A DNA stretch of 64,000 nucleotides from Mucilaginibacter inviolabilis. GTDB lineage: Bacteria; Bacteroidota; Bacteroidia; Sphingobacteriales; Sphingobacteriaceae. Positions 27,226 through 35,929 of this stretch are shown here, one piece after another (positions within the stretch are counted from its first letter, which is position 1; each line of letters starts with the position of its first letter). The stretch spans positions 310,001-374,000 of the forward strand of contig NZ_JAANAT010000002.1 of the NCBI RefSeq assembly GCF_011089895.1. The letters are read 5' to 3'. The notes beneath the pieces were generated by a model that did not search any database, had not been told where the DNA came from, and saw nothing but the letters and a program-made list of their open reading frames with translations. The position numbers and the translations under genes were made by a program.

Positions 27226-27843
27226 ATGGAAATTACCTTTAAACAAACAGCGAGTGAAGGACTTTTCAGTTATTTATTCGTTAAACAGGCGGCCACCGAT
27301 AATGATTCGGCGCGGTATTTCAGGCATTTGCACCATTACCTGTCCCTTGCTAAGCAATTAACATCAGGGCTAAACTGTTACATACTTACCCGTTATTCTC
27401 CTTTCTTAACGGATGTTTTGAAGCTCGTACACACAACAGATTGGCATTATCATTTACAGTCAGATGATTTTGAGGGATTAGGTAAGGATCTTGGATTCAG
27501 TCAGTCCAACAGATCGGGTAACGGCAATATCGTTAAAGAACAAAGTGCTTATTTTCCGCTTAACGACCTGCTGACACTGCAAAGTTTTCCCGAGGATACT
27601 TTTGGCGATACCGCTACGCCGATCACAATATTCGCGCTTAAACCAGGTTCGGAACAAGATCTCCACGCTTTTTTGTCAACCCAGCGAACGCCTTACCTGC
27701 CGGAACTTTTACTCGAAAAGGAACTTTTTATTCATATTCTCTGCGGAAAATGTTCCGGTTATTATGATACAGTATTAATAAAATCGATCCGGGATATAGC
27801 ACATAAGATAACCGTGGTTAATCACAATGAACAGGGGAAATAG
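27226..27843 (+). CDS. Unrecognised 205-aa soluble protein
   Basis: I do not recognise a family. The protein has no signal peptide or span, is rich in Leu, His and Tyr, and has a CGKCSGYYD segment near residue 173 that could bind a metal. It begins 1 bp after the 58-aa gene and ends 1 bp before the MgtC-like gene, so it is certainly part of the operon. Codon use looks like its neighbours. Confidence 0.6.
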   Translation: MEITFKQTASEGLFSYLFVKQAATDNDSARYFRHLHHYLSLAKQLTSGLNCYILTRYSPFLTDVLKLVHTTDWHYHLQSDDFEGLGKDLGFSQSNRSGNGNIVKEQSAYFPLNDLLTLQSFPEDTFGDTATPITIFALKPGSEQDLHAFLSTQRTPYLPELLLEKELFIHILCGKCSGYYDTVLIKSIRDIAHKITVVNHNEQGK

Positions 27844-27844
27844 T

Positions 27845-28318
27845 ATGATAATAAATGATGAAAGTGAATGGACAATAGTGCTCAAACTATTATTGGCAGT
27901 CATCCTCGGCGGCGTGATTGGGCTGGATCGCGAAAAGCATGGCCGAAGCGCAGGCATCAGGACTTATGCCGCCGTTTGTCTGGGCGCCGCTTTATTCACG
28001 GCTATCGGTGAGCACATGGGCGACCTGGCGGCAGCGTCACGGATCATTGCCAATATCCTGGTTGGTATCGGCTTTTTAGGGGCGGGAATTATTTATAAAA
28101 ATGACGTCACCAATAGCTCCAGCGGATTGACAATGGCGGCCACGATCTGGTGCACGGCTGGTATAGGCGTGGCAATAGGACTGAATATGCTGATCATTGC
28201 TTTTGTTGCAACAGGTGCGCTTTATGCGCTGCTGGCTTTGCACCATCAGTCATGGTACACCAGATGGAAGAAAGAAATGCAAGCCAAACACGGCGCTGAA
28301 AAAAATGATGAGGAATAA
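27845..28318 (+). CDS. MgtC/SapB-family membrane protein, second copy
   Basis: A 157-residue paralogue of the gene at 8266: GGVIGLDREKHGRSAGIRTY and SRIIANILVGIGFLGAGIIY are the MgtC motifs, with four spans and no ACT-like domain. I chose ATG 27845, preceded by an AGGGGA site, over an in-frame ATG at 27827 that overlaps the previous gene. Presence of an MgtC-like gene in both CzcA operons suggests a tie between transition-metal efflux and Mg2+ or membrane-potential homeostasis (inference). Confidence 0.87.
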   Translation: MIINDESEWTIVLKLLLAVILGGVIGLDREKHGRSAGIRTYAAVCLGAALFTAIGEHMGDLAAASRIIANILVGIGFLGAGIIYKNDVTNSSSGLTMAATIWCTAGIGVAIGLNMLIIAFVATGALYALLALHHQSWYTRWKKEMQAKHGAEKNDEE

Positions 28319-28319
28319 T

Positions 28320-28895
28320 ATGGAAAATAATGATTTAATACTGGCGGAGATCCGCGAACATCAGGACACCGTAGCAACGCTTACCGATCCGGAACTACTA
28401 AGTTCCATAACAGCGGCTGCCAGATTGGTTACGAGTGTAATTGCGGCAGGGAAAAAAATACTGGTTTTCGGCAATGGCGGATCAGCCAGTGACGCGCAAC
28501 ATATTGCCGCAGAATTTACCGGCCGATATGTTAAAGAAAGGCGTGGCCTTCCCGCCATAGCGTTAACAACCGATACATCGGCCCTAACCGCGATCAGCAA
28601 TGATTATGGATTTGCCAGAGTTTTCGCCCGTCAGGTGGAGGCGTTGGCACAACCCGGCGATCTGGCTATCGGAATATCAACAAGCGGCAACAGCGAAAAT
28701 GTACTACAAGGTTTGATCACAGCGAAAGGCCTTGATTGCCATACACTTGGCCTGACAGGTAACGGTGGCGGCAAAATAGCTACATTATCAGATGTGTTAC
28801 TGAATGTGAATTCCAAAACTACAGCCCGTATTCAGGAAATGCATATCCTGATCGGGCATGTCCTATGCAGTGCGGTCGACAGAATTTATGAATAG
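28320..28895 (+). CDS. gmhA: Sedoheptulose-7-phosphate isomerase (SIS domain)
   Basis: A 191-residue SIS-domain protein. FGNGGSASDAQHIAAEF, GRYVKERRGLPAI, GISTSGNSENV and the final IQEMHILIGHVLC are the GmhA pattern; the enzyme makes D-glycero-D-manno-heptose 7-phosphate for LPS inner core. The ATG at 28320 lies 1 bp after the MgtC-like gene. A longer in-frame reading upstream overlaps that gene and is not supported. An LPS-sugar gene in a metal efflux operon is unusual; it may be an extra copy. Confidence 0.9.
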   Translation: MENNDLILAEIREHQDTVATLTDPELLSSITAAARLVTSVIAAGKKILVFGNGGSASDAQHIAAEFTGRYVKERRGLPAIALTTDTSALTAISNDYGFARVFARQVEALAQPGDLAIGISTSGNSENVLQGLITAKGLDCHTLGLTGNGGGKIATLSDVLLNVNSKTTARIQEMHILIGHVLCSAVDRIYE

Positions 28896-28901
28896 GTAGG
28901 T

Positions 28902-30239
28902 ATGCAAGTAGTGATTATGATAGCTCAGTTCATGCTGGGTATTTCTTTATTGGTGACGGTACACGAGTTAGGACATTTTATTGCCGCCAGGGCATTTGGG
29001 ATAAAAGTAGAAAAGTTCTACCTGTTTTTTGATGCCTGGGGCTACAGCTTATTCAAATTTGAGTATAAAGGAACGTTGTATGGCATAGGCTGGCTCCCCT
29101 TGGGAGGCTATATTAAAATGGCTGGACTTCACGAGCCTGAAGATGAAGACCCGGGCAGCGTCCCTGATTTTGAAACGGAAGCCGGATCGTATAAGACTAA
29201 GCCCGCCTGGCAGCGGTTAATTGTCATGTCCGGGGGTATTATACTAAATTTGTTATTGGCGTTTTCCATCTTTTCCGTGCAAACGGCGATCTATGGTAAA
29301 GGATACATTCAACGCCTTAAATCAGATTACGGAATAACGCCTGGTGAAATTGGGTTAAAGGCAGGGTTATTGCCCGGCGACAAGATCGTCGCCATTGACG
29401 GCGACTCCGTCTTTTATCAGGATGAATTATTGAGCACGCGCATCCTTAAAAGAAATACCATATTAACGGTCATCAGAAGTAAAGCGGATGAAAAGGTACA
29501 TATGCACCTGAAGATCTCGCCGGAGATCATGCGTTTGCTGGCAGATAAAGCGCCAACGGAATTCTTTCGTATGAGTACCATTTTTAAATTCGATTCCATT
29601 TATACCAACAGTGAGCTTCGCAACGCGGGCATCAAGAAAAATGACCGCGTGGTAGCGCTTGACGGAAAACCACTGCATCAGTACGATGACTTCATGGTAA
29701 GACTGCAGGAGAATAAGCAAAAGCAGATATTGCTTACCGTAATTCATGATGGCAAGACCAGCCAGGTACTTGCCCATAAAGATAAGGACGGCCATATTGG
29801 GTTTTCGCTAAAGGCGGTTCACCCCAAATTAAAATCCGTAAAGGTAACTTTGCCGCAATCCTTAGGTGTCGGGGCGACACGCACCTGGTCTTCGTTTTCC
29901 GATAATGCCAAGGGATTAAAGGATATTATGGAGGGTAAGGTTAAGGTCGCCGACGCAATTACCGGCCCAATAGGGATCGCAATGCTTTTTGGAGGAAAGC
30001 TGGACTGGCTACGATTCTGGCGGTTGCTTGCTTTGATTTCAACAGCCATTGCTTTTTTTAATCTACTGCCCTTGCCGGTTCTGGATGGCGGTCAAGCTTT
30101 GTTTATTGGGATCGAAGCAGTCCGTGGAAAACCGATGAACACGACGGTCCTGGCCTATGTTCAGATTAGCGGGTTAATCATAATTGTGCTTCTCGCTATC
30201 TATGTATGTTACATTGACATTGCCCGGCTGATCATTTAA
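28902..30239 (+). CDS. rseP: RseP-type site-2 intramembrane metalloprotease
   Basis: A 445-residue membrane protease. HELGH in the first span gives two zinc ligands and the active Glu (about residues 22-26), and LPLPVLDGGQALF near residue 390 gives the third ligand. Between them are GWLPLGGYIKM and two PDZ-like regions with internal LPGDKIVAIDGD and IKKNDRVVALDG motifs, as in RseP. RseP cleaves anti-sigma factors and leftover signal peptides. Location 6 bp after gmhA suggests an envelope-stress function tied to the metal operon. Confidence 0.92.
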   Translation: MQVVIMIAQFMLGISLLVTVHELGHFIAARAFGIKVEKFYLFFDAWGYSLFKFEYKGTLYGIGWLPLGGYIKMAGLHEPEDEDPGSVPDFETEAGSYKTKPAWQRLIVMSGGIILNLLLAFSIFSVQTAIYGKGYIQRLKSDYGITPGEIGLKAGLLPGDKIVAIDGDSVFYQDELLSTRILKRNTILTVIRSKADEKVHMHLKISPEIMRLLADKAPTEFFRMSTIFKFDSIYTNSELRNAGIKKNDRVVALDGKPLHQYDDFMVRLQENKQKQILLTVIHDGKTSQVLAHKDKDGHIGFSLKAVHPKLKSVKVTLPQSLGVGATRTWSSFSDNAKGLKDIMEGKVKVADAITGPIGIAMLFGGKLDWLRFWRLLALISTAIAFFNLLPLPVLDGGQALFIGIEAVRGKPMNTTVLAYVQISGLIIIVLLAIYVCYIDIARLII

Positions 30240-30248
30240 TTATTTATC

Positions 30249-30848
30249 ATGAAAAGTATATTTGTTGCCTTTTTGATTTGCTATTCCGCTTGTGGGCCGA
30301 TTGATAAAGTCCGGGCTGCTGTAAAAACGCTACATTATTGTTTTCCATCAGATACTTCCATTAGCAAATTGCTGCAAACACGTATATCCACGTTTAAAGC
30401 GATACCGGTGGAGAACGGAACGGATAATTATTATGTCAAGCTGATGCTCGCCTTATATGACGGCGCAAACGACATGATAAAAATGCAGGCTGGCAAAATA
30501 TCGGATACCAATGTTTCGCAACAATCCTTATTATTTCAAAGATTTCATGATCAAATGAGCAATCGATATGTAGCTTTTCTGGCGGTTAAATCACATGAGA
30601 GCCGGGTCAATCCGCGTTTTAAAGCTATGGCCGATGTTGCATTACAGCATTTCAGCCGGTTTGAGTTTCAACAAAACCAAACGTCAAGTAGCCTTCTCAC
30701 AGCACTGTTAATCGAATTTTATGAAAACATGGATCAGATCAGTGTTGCGTTTATATCAATGGGTGAAAGCGAGCGTTTAAAAAAATTAGCTTGGGATAGT
30801 ATTAAAAAGCAAAACGCATTGATTGACCTGCTAAATAAACGACAATGA
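30249..30848 (+). CDS. Divergent DUF305-like lipoprotein lacking the HH motif
   Basis: A 199-residue exported protein with a signal ending in YSAC (probable lipobox). Two helical repeats are visible: one from about residue 55 (DNYYVKLMLALYDGANDM) and one from about residue 137 (SLLTALLIEFYENMDQI, then SERLKKLAWDSIKKQNALI). Their order and spacing match the two halves of the DUF305 proteins at 43573 and 44280 (FxxMMxxHHxGAxxMA, then LKxxAxxIIxxQxxEI), but the His-His positions are replaced. So it is probably a DUF305-fold protein with another ligand or a structural role. Its stop overlaps the HD gene start by 4 bp. Homology is inferred by eye. Confidence 0.55.
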   Translation: MKSIFVAFLICYSACGPIDKVRAAVKTLHYCFPSDTSISKLLQTRISTFKAIPVENGTDNYYVKLMLALYDGANDMIKMQAGKISDTNVSQQSLLFQRFHDQMSNRYVAFLAVKSHESRVNPRFKAMADVALQHFSRFEFQQNQTSSSLLTALLIEFYENMDQISVAFISMGESERLKKLAWDSIKKQNALIDLLNKRQ

Positions 30849-31428
30849 ATATTGTAGCAAGATCTGAAAGGTTCGTCAGGAAATTTATCTCTGAAAATCT
30901 TCCGAATAATATATACTTTCATAACGAAATTCATGCTCAGGATGTCGCTGAGGCGGTGAAGGAAATTGGCAGGGTTAGCGCTGTTACTCACGAGGATATA
31001 GTTGTTCTGGAGGTAGCCGGATGGTTTCACGATACCGGCTATTGCTTTGAATATGACGGACATGAAAACTCAAGTATTAATATTGCCGATGGTTTTTTAA
31101 GCTCCGAAGCATGTAGCAGGGATTTCGTTGAAAAAGTAATAAAATGTATAAGGTCAACCCGCTTCCCGCAACAACCCAATGGTCTTTTGGAACAGATCAT
31201 TTGCGATGCAGATCTCTATCACTTATCGAAGAAGAACTACAATGATTATGCCGTTCGCCTCCGGGCAGAATGGTCGTCAATCTTGCTCAAAGGTTTACTG
31301 ATCGGGATTGGGATTTACAGAATATTGGGATGATGAGCAAACACCGGTATCATACTGGTTACGGACAACAGATTCTGGAGAGTAGAAAACAATTGAATAT
31401 CAAAAAGCTTATTTCAGCGCTGGTTTAA
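30845..31428 (+). pseudogene. HD-domain phosphohydrolase gene with a frameshift near 31292
   Basis: The intact first 150 residues show an HD domain: NEIHAQDV, AGWFHDTGY and ICDADLYHL. After LRAEWSSILLKG the frame leaves the family pattern and stops at 31333. In the next frame the same DNA continues as TDRDWDLQNIGMMSKHRYHT, then GYGQQILESRKQLNIKKLI and a stop at 31426-31428, the expected C-terminal part of this family. One missing base (about 31290-31294, in a GGTTTAC context) explains it. It could be a true mutation or a sequencing error. The gene overlaps the upstream one by 4 bp. Confidence 0.8.
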
Positions 31429-31466
31429 TAGATGTCGATTCAAATCATCTTTTATTGGTTCATAAA

Positions 31467-33146
31467 ATGAAGAAATGTTTAGTCTTTGTCTTGCCACTCT
31501 TTATAACTATATATTGCAACGCTCAAAACATTGTCTTAAGTGGAATTGTCCGGGACTTTGATTCTAAAAACTTTTTACAGGGTGTTACAGTTCGGGTTGG
31601 CGAGACTAGTATCGCCACTGACTCATTAGGGAAATTCAAAATTACGATTGAGCTTTCGCAATTTAAACAAGTGGGTATTCGTTTTACAAGTGTCGGGTAC
31701 AAACAGTTGTTTCTAAACTTTACTGGTAATTACGCTTTTGACATAGAATTGCGGGCAAGCTATGTTGAACTTGCTGAAGTTAGAATTATGGGTACAGGGT
31801 CTGCTATTTTAAAAAAGGCAATAAGTCGTATTCCGGATAATTATCCACAAAAACCTTATATATTAACAGGCGCGATGCGGCTACAATATTTAAAAAATCG
31901 GTCAGATTTATTCAATAGCGATGCAATTGTACAAATATATGTTCCCTCATATTATGAAAATAAGCATGAAGAAGTAAAACTGATTCAAAATAAAATCGAT
32001 ACAATTACTGACAAATCTTTAATTTTCATCAAATGGATTGGAGGATATTTAACAGTGCCTCATGCTGACATCATCCATAACCGTGCGCCTTTTATTACAG
32101 CGTCGAAAGTAAAAGAATTTCAATATCAGTTGATGCAAAAAAGATTGTATCATGATAGGAATGTTTATGTCATCAACTTCTCGCAAAGAGATTCTACTAA
32201 AAAGCAAAAGGCAACCAGTGGAACATTATATATAGATACAGCCACTTATGCTTTTGTTGGCGCTGACATCAGTTACTTTAACGTCACGCGTTATGGCACT
32301 TTGCCCAAGTCAAAGCTTCAGTACCATATTGCTTACCGTCTTTTAGGTAACCGCTGGTACGTACAAGAGGCCTATATGAAAGGTAATACCATTTATAAAA
32401 AGGAAAATCCCACTACAACAACCAATTATATTACCTCAAAAACAGACACATCTAACATCGGGCCATTTGCCTATGGGGATATAATTCAAGAAAATGATGT
32501 AACTCAAAACATTTCAAAACAAGGCGATTCTTCAATTTGGCTTAAAGCTGACACACTACTTAGCCATTCTGAGCGATACAATTATTTGAGTAAATTATCT
32601 GCTGATATAACTGATACCATACGAACAAACAGGAACTCAGTAAAGCAAAAAAGCAGTTGGTTAAATTATTTTACGAAGGATAATTTTCATTATTCGTTAA
32701 CTTTTATAAAATTCCCTGTCAATATTGCAAACTCATCAACGCACATTTCAAGTTTTGTAAAATACGGATTTCAGATAGGGACGTATTTTCGCCTATATAG
32801 ATCCTTGTTTTTTCAATTTGAAGGATCGGGGAACACCGGTACAGATAAAATTAATTTTTCCCAATATGCTTTTCATTTGTCGAATGACATTGTTTTAAAC
32901 AAAGATGCACACTCTATTACACTCGCCCCCTATTTTGGATACAATCTATTAACAATCAATGAGAAGAAAGAAAATGAAAAAGGACAGGCAAACTATTTTA
33001 TTTATGGCCTTTCGGGTGCATTTGAAATAACACATAGCGTTTCTCTCCTGGTTTCTTTCGCCCGAAATCATTTTACACTTTCAGGTAACACCTATTTTCA
33101 ACCCACAAACACAATTCTTTTTGCAGGAGTACTGATAAAACAATAA
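31467..33146 (+). CDS. Outer-membrane protein with carboxypeptidase-regulatory-like domain
   Basis: A 559-residue exported protein. Signal peptide ending in NAQN, then a CarboxypepD_reg-like domain (LSGIVRDFDSKNFLQGVTVRV, split as in TonB-linked proteins; key pattern G-V-V/T), an alpha/beta middle region, and a C-terminal part with alternating aromatic strands as in barrels of the DUF5686 type. No TonB plug motif is seen. ATG 31467 is preferred to an in-frame TTG at 31455. The gene is more A+T-rich than its neighbours and lies beside decayed genes, so it may have been acquired. Function unknown. Confidence 0.65.
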   Translation: MKKCLVFVLPLFITIYCNAQNIVLSGIVRDFDSKNFLQGVTVRVGETSIATDSLGKFKITIELSQFKQVGIRFTSVGYKQLFLNFTGNYAFDIELRASYVELAEVRIMGTGSAILKKAISRIPDNYPQKPYILTGAMRLQYLKNRSDLFNSDAIVQIYVPSYYENKHEEVKLIQNKIDTITDKSLIFIKWIGGYLTVPHADIIHNRAPFITASKVKEFQYQLMQKRLYHDRNVYVINFSQRDSTKKQKATSGTLYIDTATYAFVGADISYFNVTRYGTLPKSKLQYHIAYRLLGNRWYVQEAYMKGNTIYKKENPTTTTNYITSKTDTSNIGPFAYGDIIQENDVTQNISKQGDSSIWLKADTLLSHSERYNYLSKLSADITDTIRTNRNSVKQKSSWLNYFTKDNFHYSLTFIKFPVNIANSSTHISSFVKYGFQIGTYFRLYRSLFFQFEGSGNTGTDKINFSQYAFHLSNDIVLNKDAHSITLAPYFGYNLLTINEKKENEKGQANYFIYGLSGAFEITHSVSLLVSFARNHFTLSGNTYFQPTNTILFAGVLIKQ

Positions 33147-33489
33147 GTTAGTGCTTCCTCATTACATGGACATACTGTATAATCCCTTCAATGATCATCA
33201 GTGACATTAATATACCTTAGTATGATCAATGATACGGATAATTTTGATCCACACAAGGCGTGGCGATACATTGCGTGTATAATGCGTAGTATGGTTCTGC
33301 GGTACCCTCTTTTTACGACGTTGCATAGAGATTTAGCTGATCAGGATACTTTCCAAGAATTTTCTTGAAACGCTGACCGTGTCGCCGTTATCGATCTTGA
33401 TACCAGCAGATTGGTCGAAGTCAATAAATTGCTCAACGACTATTTTACAGCCGATCTTAATATCCAGTTGCTTCAGTTAATTTAAAAAC
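33147..33489. other. Decay zone with no intact gene
   Basis: No gene of reasonable length. Near 33384-33484 a + strand frame reads DRVAVIDLDTSRLVEVNKLL and continues as NDYFTADLNIQLLQLI to a stop, which looks like the end of a broken coding sequence that I cannot assign. The rest shows nothing recognisable. Confidence 0.4.
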
Positions 33490-34084
33490 ATGGATGAACT
33501 GTCTTTCACAAAGCTTAAACTTGCTGCATTCACTATCATAACTTTATTGGTTTACGGAAGCATTGGCGTAACCAAGGTGTTCAAGGCCATTCAATTCCCA
33601 TAAAAATAATAACTTTCAGACAGTCACTTCCCACTGAGCAAATTGCTTGCTGCCCGCGTCGCTAAATTCCAAAGCGATACCAGTGGAAAGCGGTTCCGAC
33701 AATTACTATGTTAAGCTCATGCTGGCATTGTACGATGGAGCAAATGAAATCGTACAATACCAAATAAGAAATGGACAATCAAACAGCGTTTCACAACAAT
33801 CGGCACTGTTTCATCGCTTTCATAGTCAAATAAGCAACCATTTTGTCTGTTTTATGTCGGTTAAATCCAAAGAAAAAACTGTAGACGCACGCATTAATTT
33901 AACAGTTGAGGCCTCTTTTACAACATTTCAGCAAGTTAATCACCGGCCAAACATAAAATCCAGCAATCTGCTTGCAGCTGTCCTAATTGAATTCTATGAA
34001 AACATGAACCGAATCCGTATGGATTTAGTATCAATTGGCAAAGTGAAAGCGTTTTGCAGGAGTCATCTGCGCAAACTGCTTTAA
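33490..34084 (+). pseudogene. Broken copy of the divergent DUF305-like gene
   Basis: From ATG 33490 a signal-like start is read (MDELSFTKLKLAAFTIITLL), but the frame meets three close stops (TAA at 33601 region). It continues in the same frame with PLSKLLAARVAKF, similar to ISKLLQTRISTF of the gene at 30249, then shifts by +1 near 33665 into AIPVESGSDNYYVKLMLALY and on to IEFYENMNRI, which matches that gene closely. The last part (from about 34040) has no similarity. So this is a paralogue inactivated by in-frame stops, a frameshift and loss of its 3' end. Confidence 0.75.
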
Positions 34085-34360
34085 GGGCAGTCAGGACCTT
34101 TGGATGCGTCGAAGGTACGATTACCGGGATGTGTTTCGTTTTTGGGTTTTCTTTTAGCGTAAAGCATAATAATGTACCTTCTTCACTTTGGCTGATGATA
34201 TCCAGGATGATGACATCAAATTATAGTCAATAATCGCTTGTCATATTTGGCTCTGCGTATCTATTCTAAAACCTTTACCTCATAACCTTCATCTTCGCAT
34301 ATCAGGAAAACAATTCGACAATGACCGGATTCTGCACTATAACACGGACTTTTTCTTCAT
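34060..34360 (-). pseudogene. Decayed response-regulator receiver domain
   Basis: On the minus strand from ATG at 34360 the reading gives MKKKSVL, then in changing frames NPVIVELFS, ICEDEGYEVKVLE, DVIILDIISQSEEGTLLC and LKENPKTKHIPVIV followed by STHPKVLTALKA. This is the order of a CheY-like receiver: the beta3 phospho-Asp in ILDI and the KHIPVIVxS strand. At least three frameshifts or stops make it inactive. It ends tail to tail against the broken DUF305-like copy. Confidence 0.75.
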
Positions 34361-34698
34361 TTTGTTGAAATAAACATTAAACGTAATATATTTATTTATC
34401 CACTGAAGCGCACCTGTACCAAGGCTGTTCTAAAGTAACGACTCTGCCACTTTACAAATGCAAGTATTAGCTTACTGTAAAAGTTTTCTGTATAGCTCGC
34501 CGTAATAATGTTTTTAACTTTAACCAGGCAGACCTGTACAAACTTGGCTGACCTTGAGCAAATTTGCGTGGAGTAATAAGTGAACACGGATATAAATTGC
34601 CCCACTTTAACAACTGATAAGCAGCAATTACAGCAAAGGCCAATAAAGTATAGGTTTACGAAACAAAATAACAATAAAAATGTTAACTTAGATAGTTA
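34361..34698. other. Intergenic region without recognised gene
   Basis: A+T-rich sequence. A 92-codon minus-strand frame (34396-34674) exists but has no family likeness and no promoter, so I do not call it. A TAACTTAG element near 34684, about 8 bases before the next ATG, may be a -7 promoter element. Confidence 0.4.
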
Positions 34699-35127
34699 AT
34701 GAGAAAAAAAGCGGCGCTTCTGTTATTTATCTTTTTGCTCAACTCTATTATTGGGCTTGGTTGTACTTTGCACCAGACTTTTCAGGATCTGCCTGATCAT
34801 CATGAACATCAGAATGGTTTTCATACCATAGTTAATAAGGTTAATGTTTACCGCTCCTTAAACGAAAAAAATAATCATCCTCCTAGTTTTCAAAACGAGG
34901 AAGATGCATGCTGTCAGAACGGCACGTCCCGATTCAACTCGTTGGCCAAAGAAACACCCCAAGGTAACAGGATTTCATTTGACGCACCTCAGAAAATATT
35001 TTTTTCTTGTGTCCCACATATCGTCAAGATTACCAGTTTATTGCCCCGGATTAAAACTAGTAAAAAGGTTTCCCAATGGCCGCCCTCTTGGACGATGCGG
35101 ATAGCTATCCAGCGTTTCCAGATTTGA
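34699..35127 (+). CDS. HYC_CC_PP-like small secreted Cys/His protein, copy 1
   Basis: A 142-residue protein with a signal peptide (about residues 4-22), a CTLHQ segment, a HHEHQ patch near residue 34, the pair CC in EDACCQNG near residue 70, and a C-terminal WPPSW with a final IQRFQI. The same frame of features (C-LH, CC, PP, closing FQI) is found in the protein at 56541 and more loosely at 39580. They resemble the Bacteroidota HYC_CC_PP family. Probably periplasmic and metal-binding by inference. Confidence 0.65.
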   Translation: MRKKAALLLFIFLLNSIIGLGCTLHQTFQDLPDHHEHQNGFHTIVNKVNVYRSLNEKNNHPPSFQNEEDACCQNGTSRFNSLAKETPQGNRISFDAPQKIFFSCVPHIVKITSLLPRIKTSKKVSQWPPSWTMRIAIQRFQI

Positions 35128-35345
35128 TAAACTCCAATAATTTTCCTTTTCATCATTCGAAGGAATAATTGACCCGTGACTTTTTTGGCCATTTTATCGT
35201 CCATCAGTCAAAGTTAATGTTTGGTGGAATGCCTTGAAAATGGTTATTGCTAAGCGCCATTGTTTTTAGCAATGCCTGCTTATTTCATTATGGAGTCCGG
35301 TATCGCTTTGAACCGGTCAAATATCAAATCTTAAATATTAAAACT

Positions 35346-35876
35346 ATGTTTTCAGGATTTCCCTCGTTACATCCATTAATTATACACTTTCCTATTGTAT
35401 TGATTTTAATGGCATTTGCTTTCCAGGTCATTATTGTTGCGAAGCCGCAATGGCATCAAATTAGGTGGGCCACATTGGCGATCATGGCCGCGGCTTTTCT
35501 TTCCGCATTAGCGGCCAGCACTTTGTTCCATGCTGATCCAGCTGATAATACGCCTAAGGCTGCTATGGCAATATTTGCAGCGCACGAGAAGTATGCAAAG
35601 TACACTTTATGGTTATCGGGCATCACGTTGCTTTTAAAAGCAATAGGTGTTTTTGCAAAATTTTATTCCAGGTCATATAATGCAGTCGTTCTGGTATCAG
35701 CTACACTTGCTGCTATTTGTTTGTCCATTGCTGGCCATCACGGTGCACGGTTAACGCATATCGCCGGTGTAGGGCCAATGGGCAGATATTTGATGAAAGA
35801 GGATGATATGGGTAAAGAACATGCGAAATCCGGCAAACAAGATAGTCTGATGAAGATGGATTCCACCATGAAATAA
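35346..35876 (+). CDS. DUF2231-like membrane protein
   Basis: A 176-residue protein with four spans. HPLIIHFPIVLILMAF at the start and GHHGARLTHIAGVGP near residue 140 are DUF2231 features; the His residues could bind haem or metal. The C-terminal tail is rich in Lys, Asp and Met. ATG 35346 is chosen since the open frame upstream has no signal and reads like intergenic DNA. It lies between a secreted Cys protein and a DUF305-like protein. Confidence 0.8.
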   Translation: MFSGFPSLHPLIIHFPIVLILMAFAFQVIIVAKPQWHQIRWATLAIMAAAFLSALAASTLFHADPADNTPKAAMAIFAAHEKYAKYTLWLSGITLLLKAIGVFAKFYSRSYNAVVLVSATLAAICLSIAGHHGARLTHIAGVGPMGRYLMKEDDMGKEHAKSGKQDSLMKMDSTMK

Positions 35877-35929
35877 CCGGCTTTCCCGCTAATCAGGCAG
35901 CATGCGGCCAACTAATACGATCAATTCCG

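Noticed and set aside
34396..34674. 92-codon minus-strand frame with many Cys and Val
   Set aside because: No family likeness, no promoter or start context, and it lies in a decay zone; likely chance.
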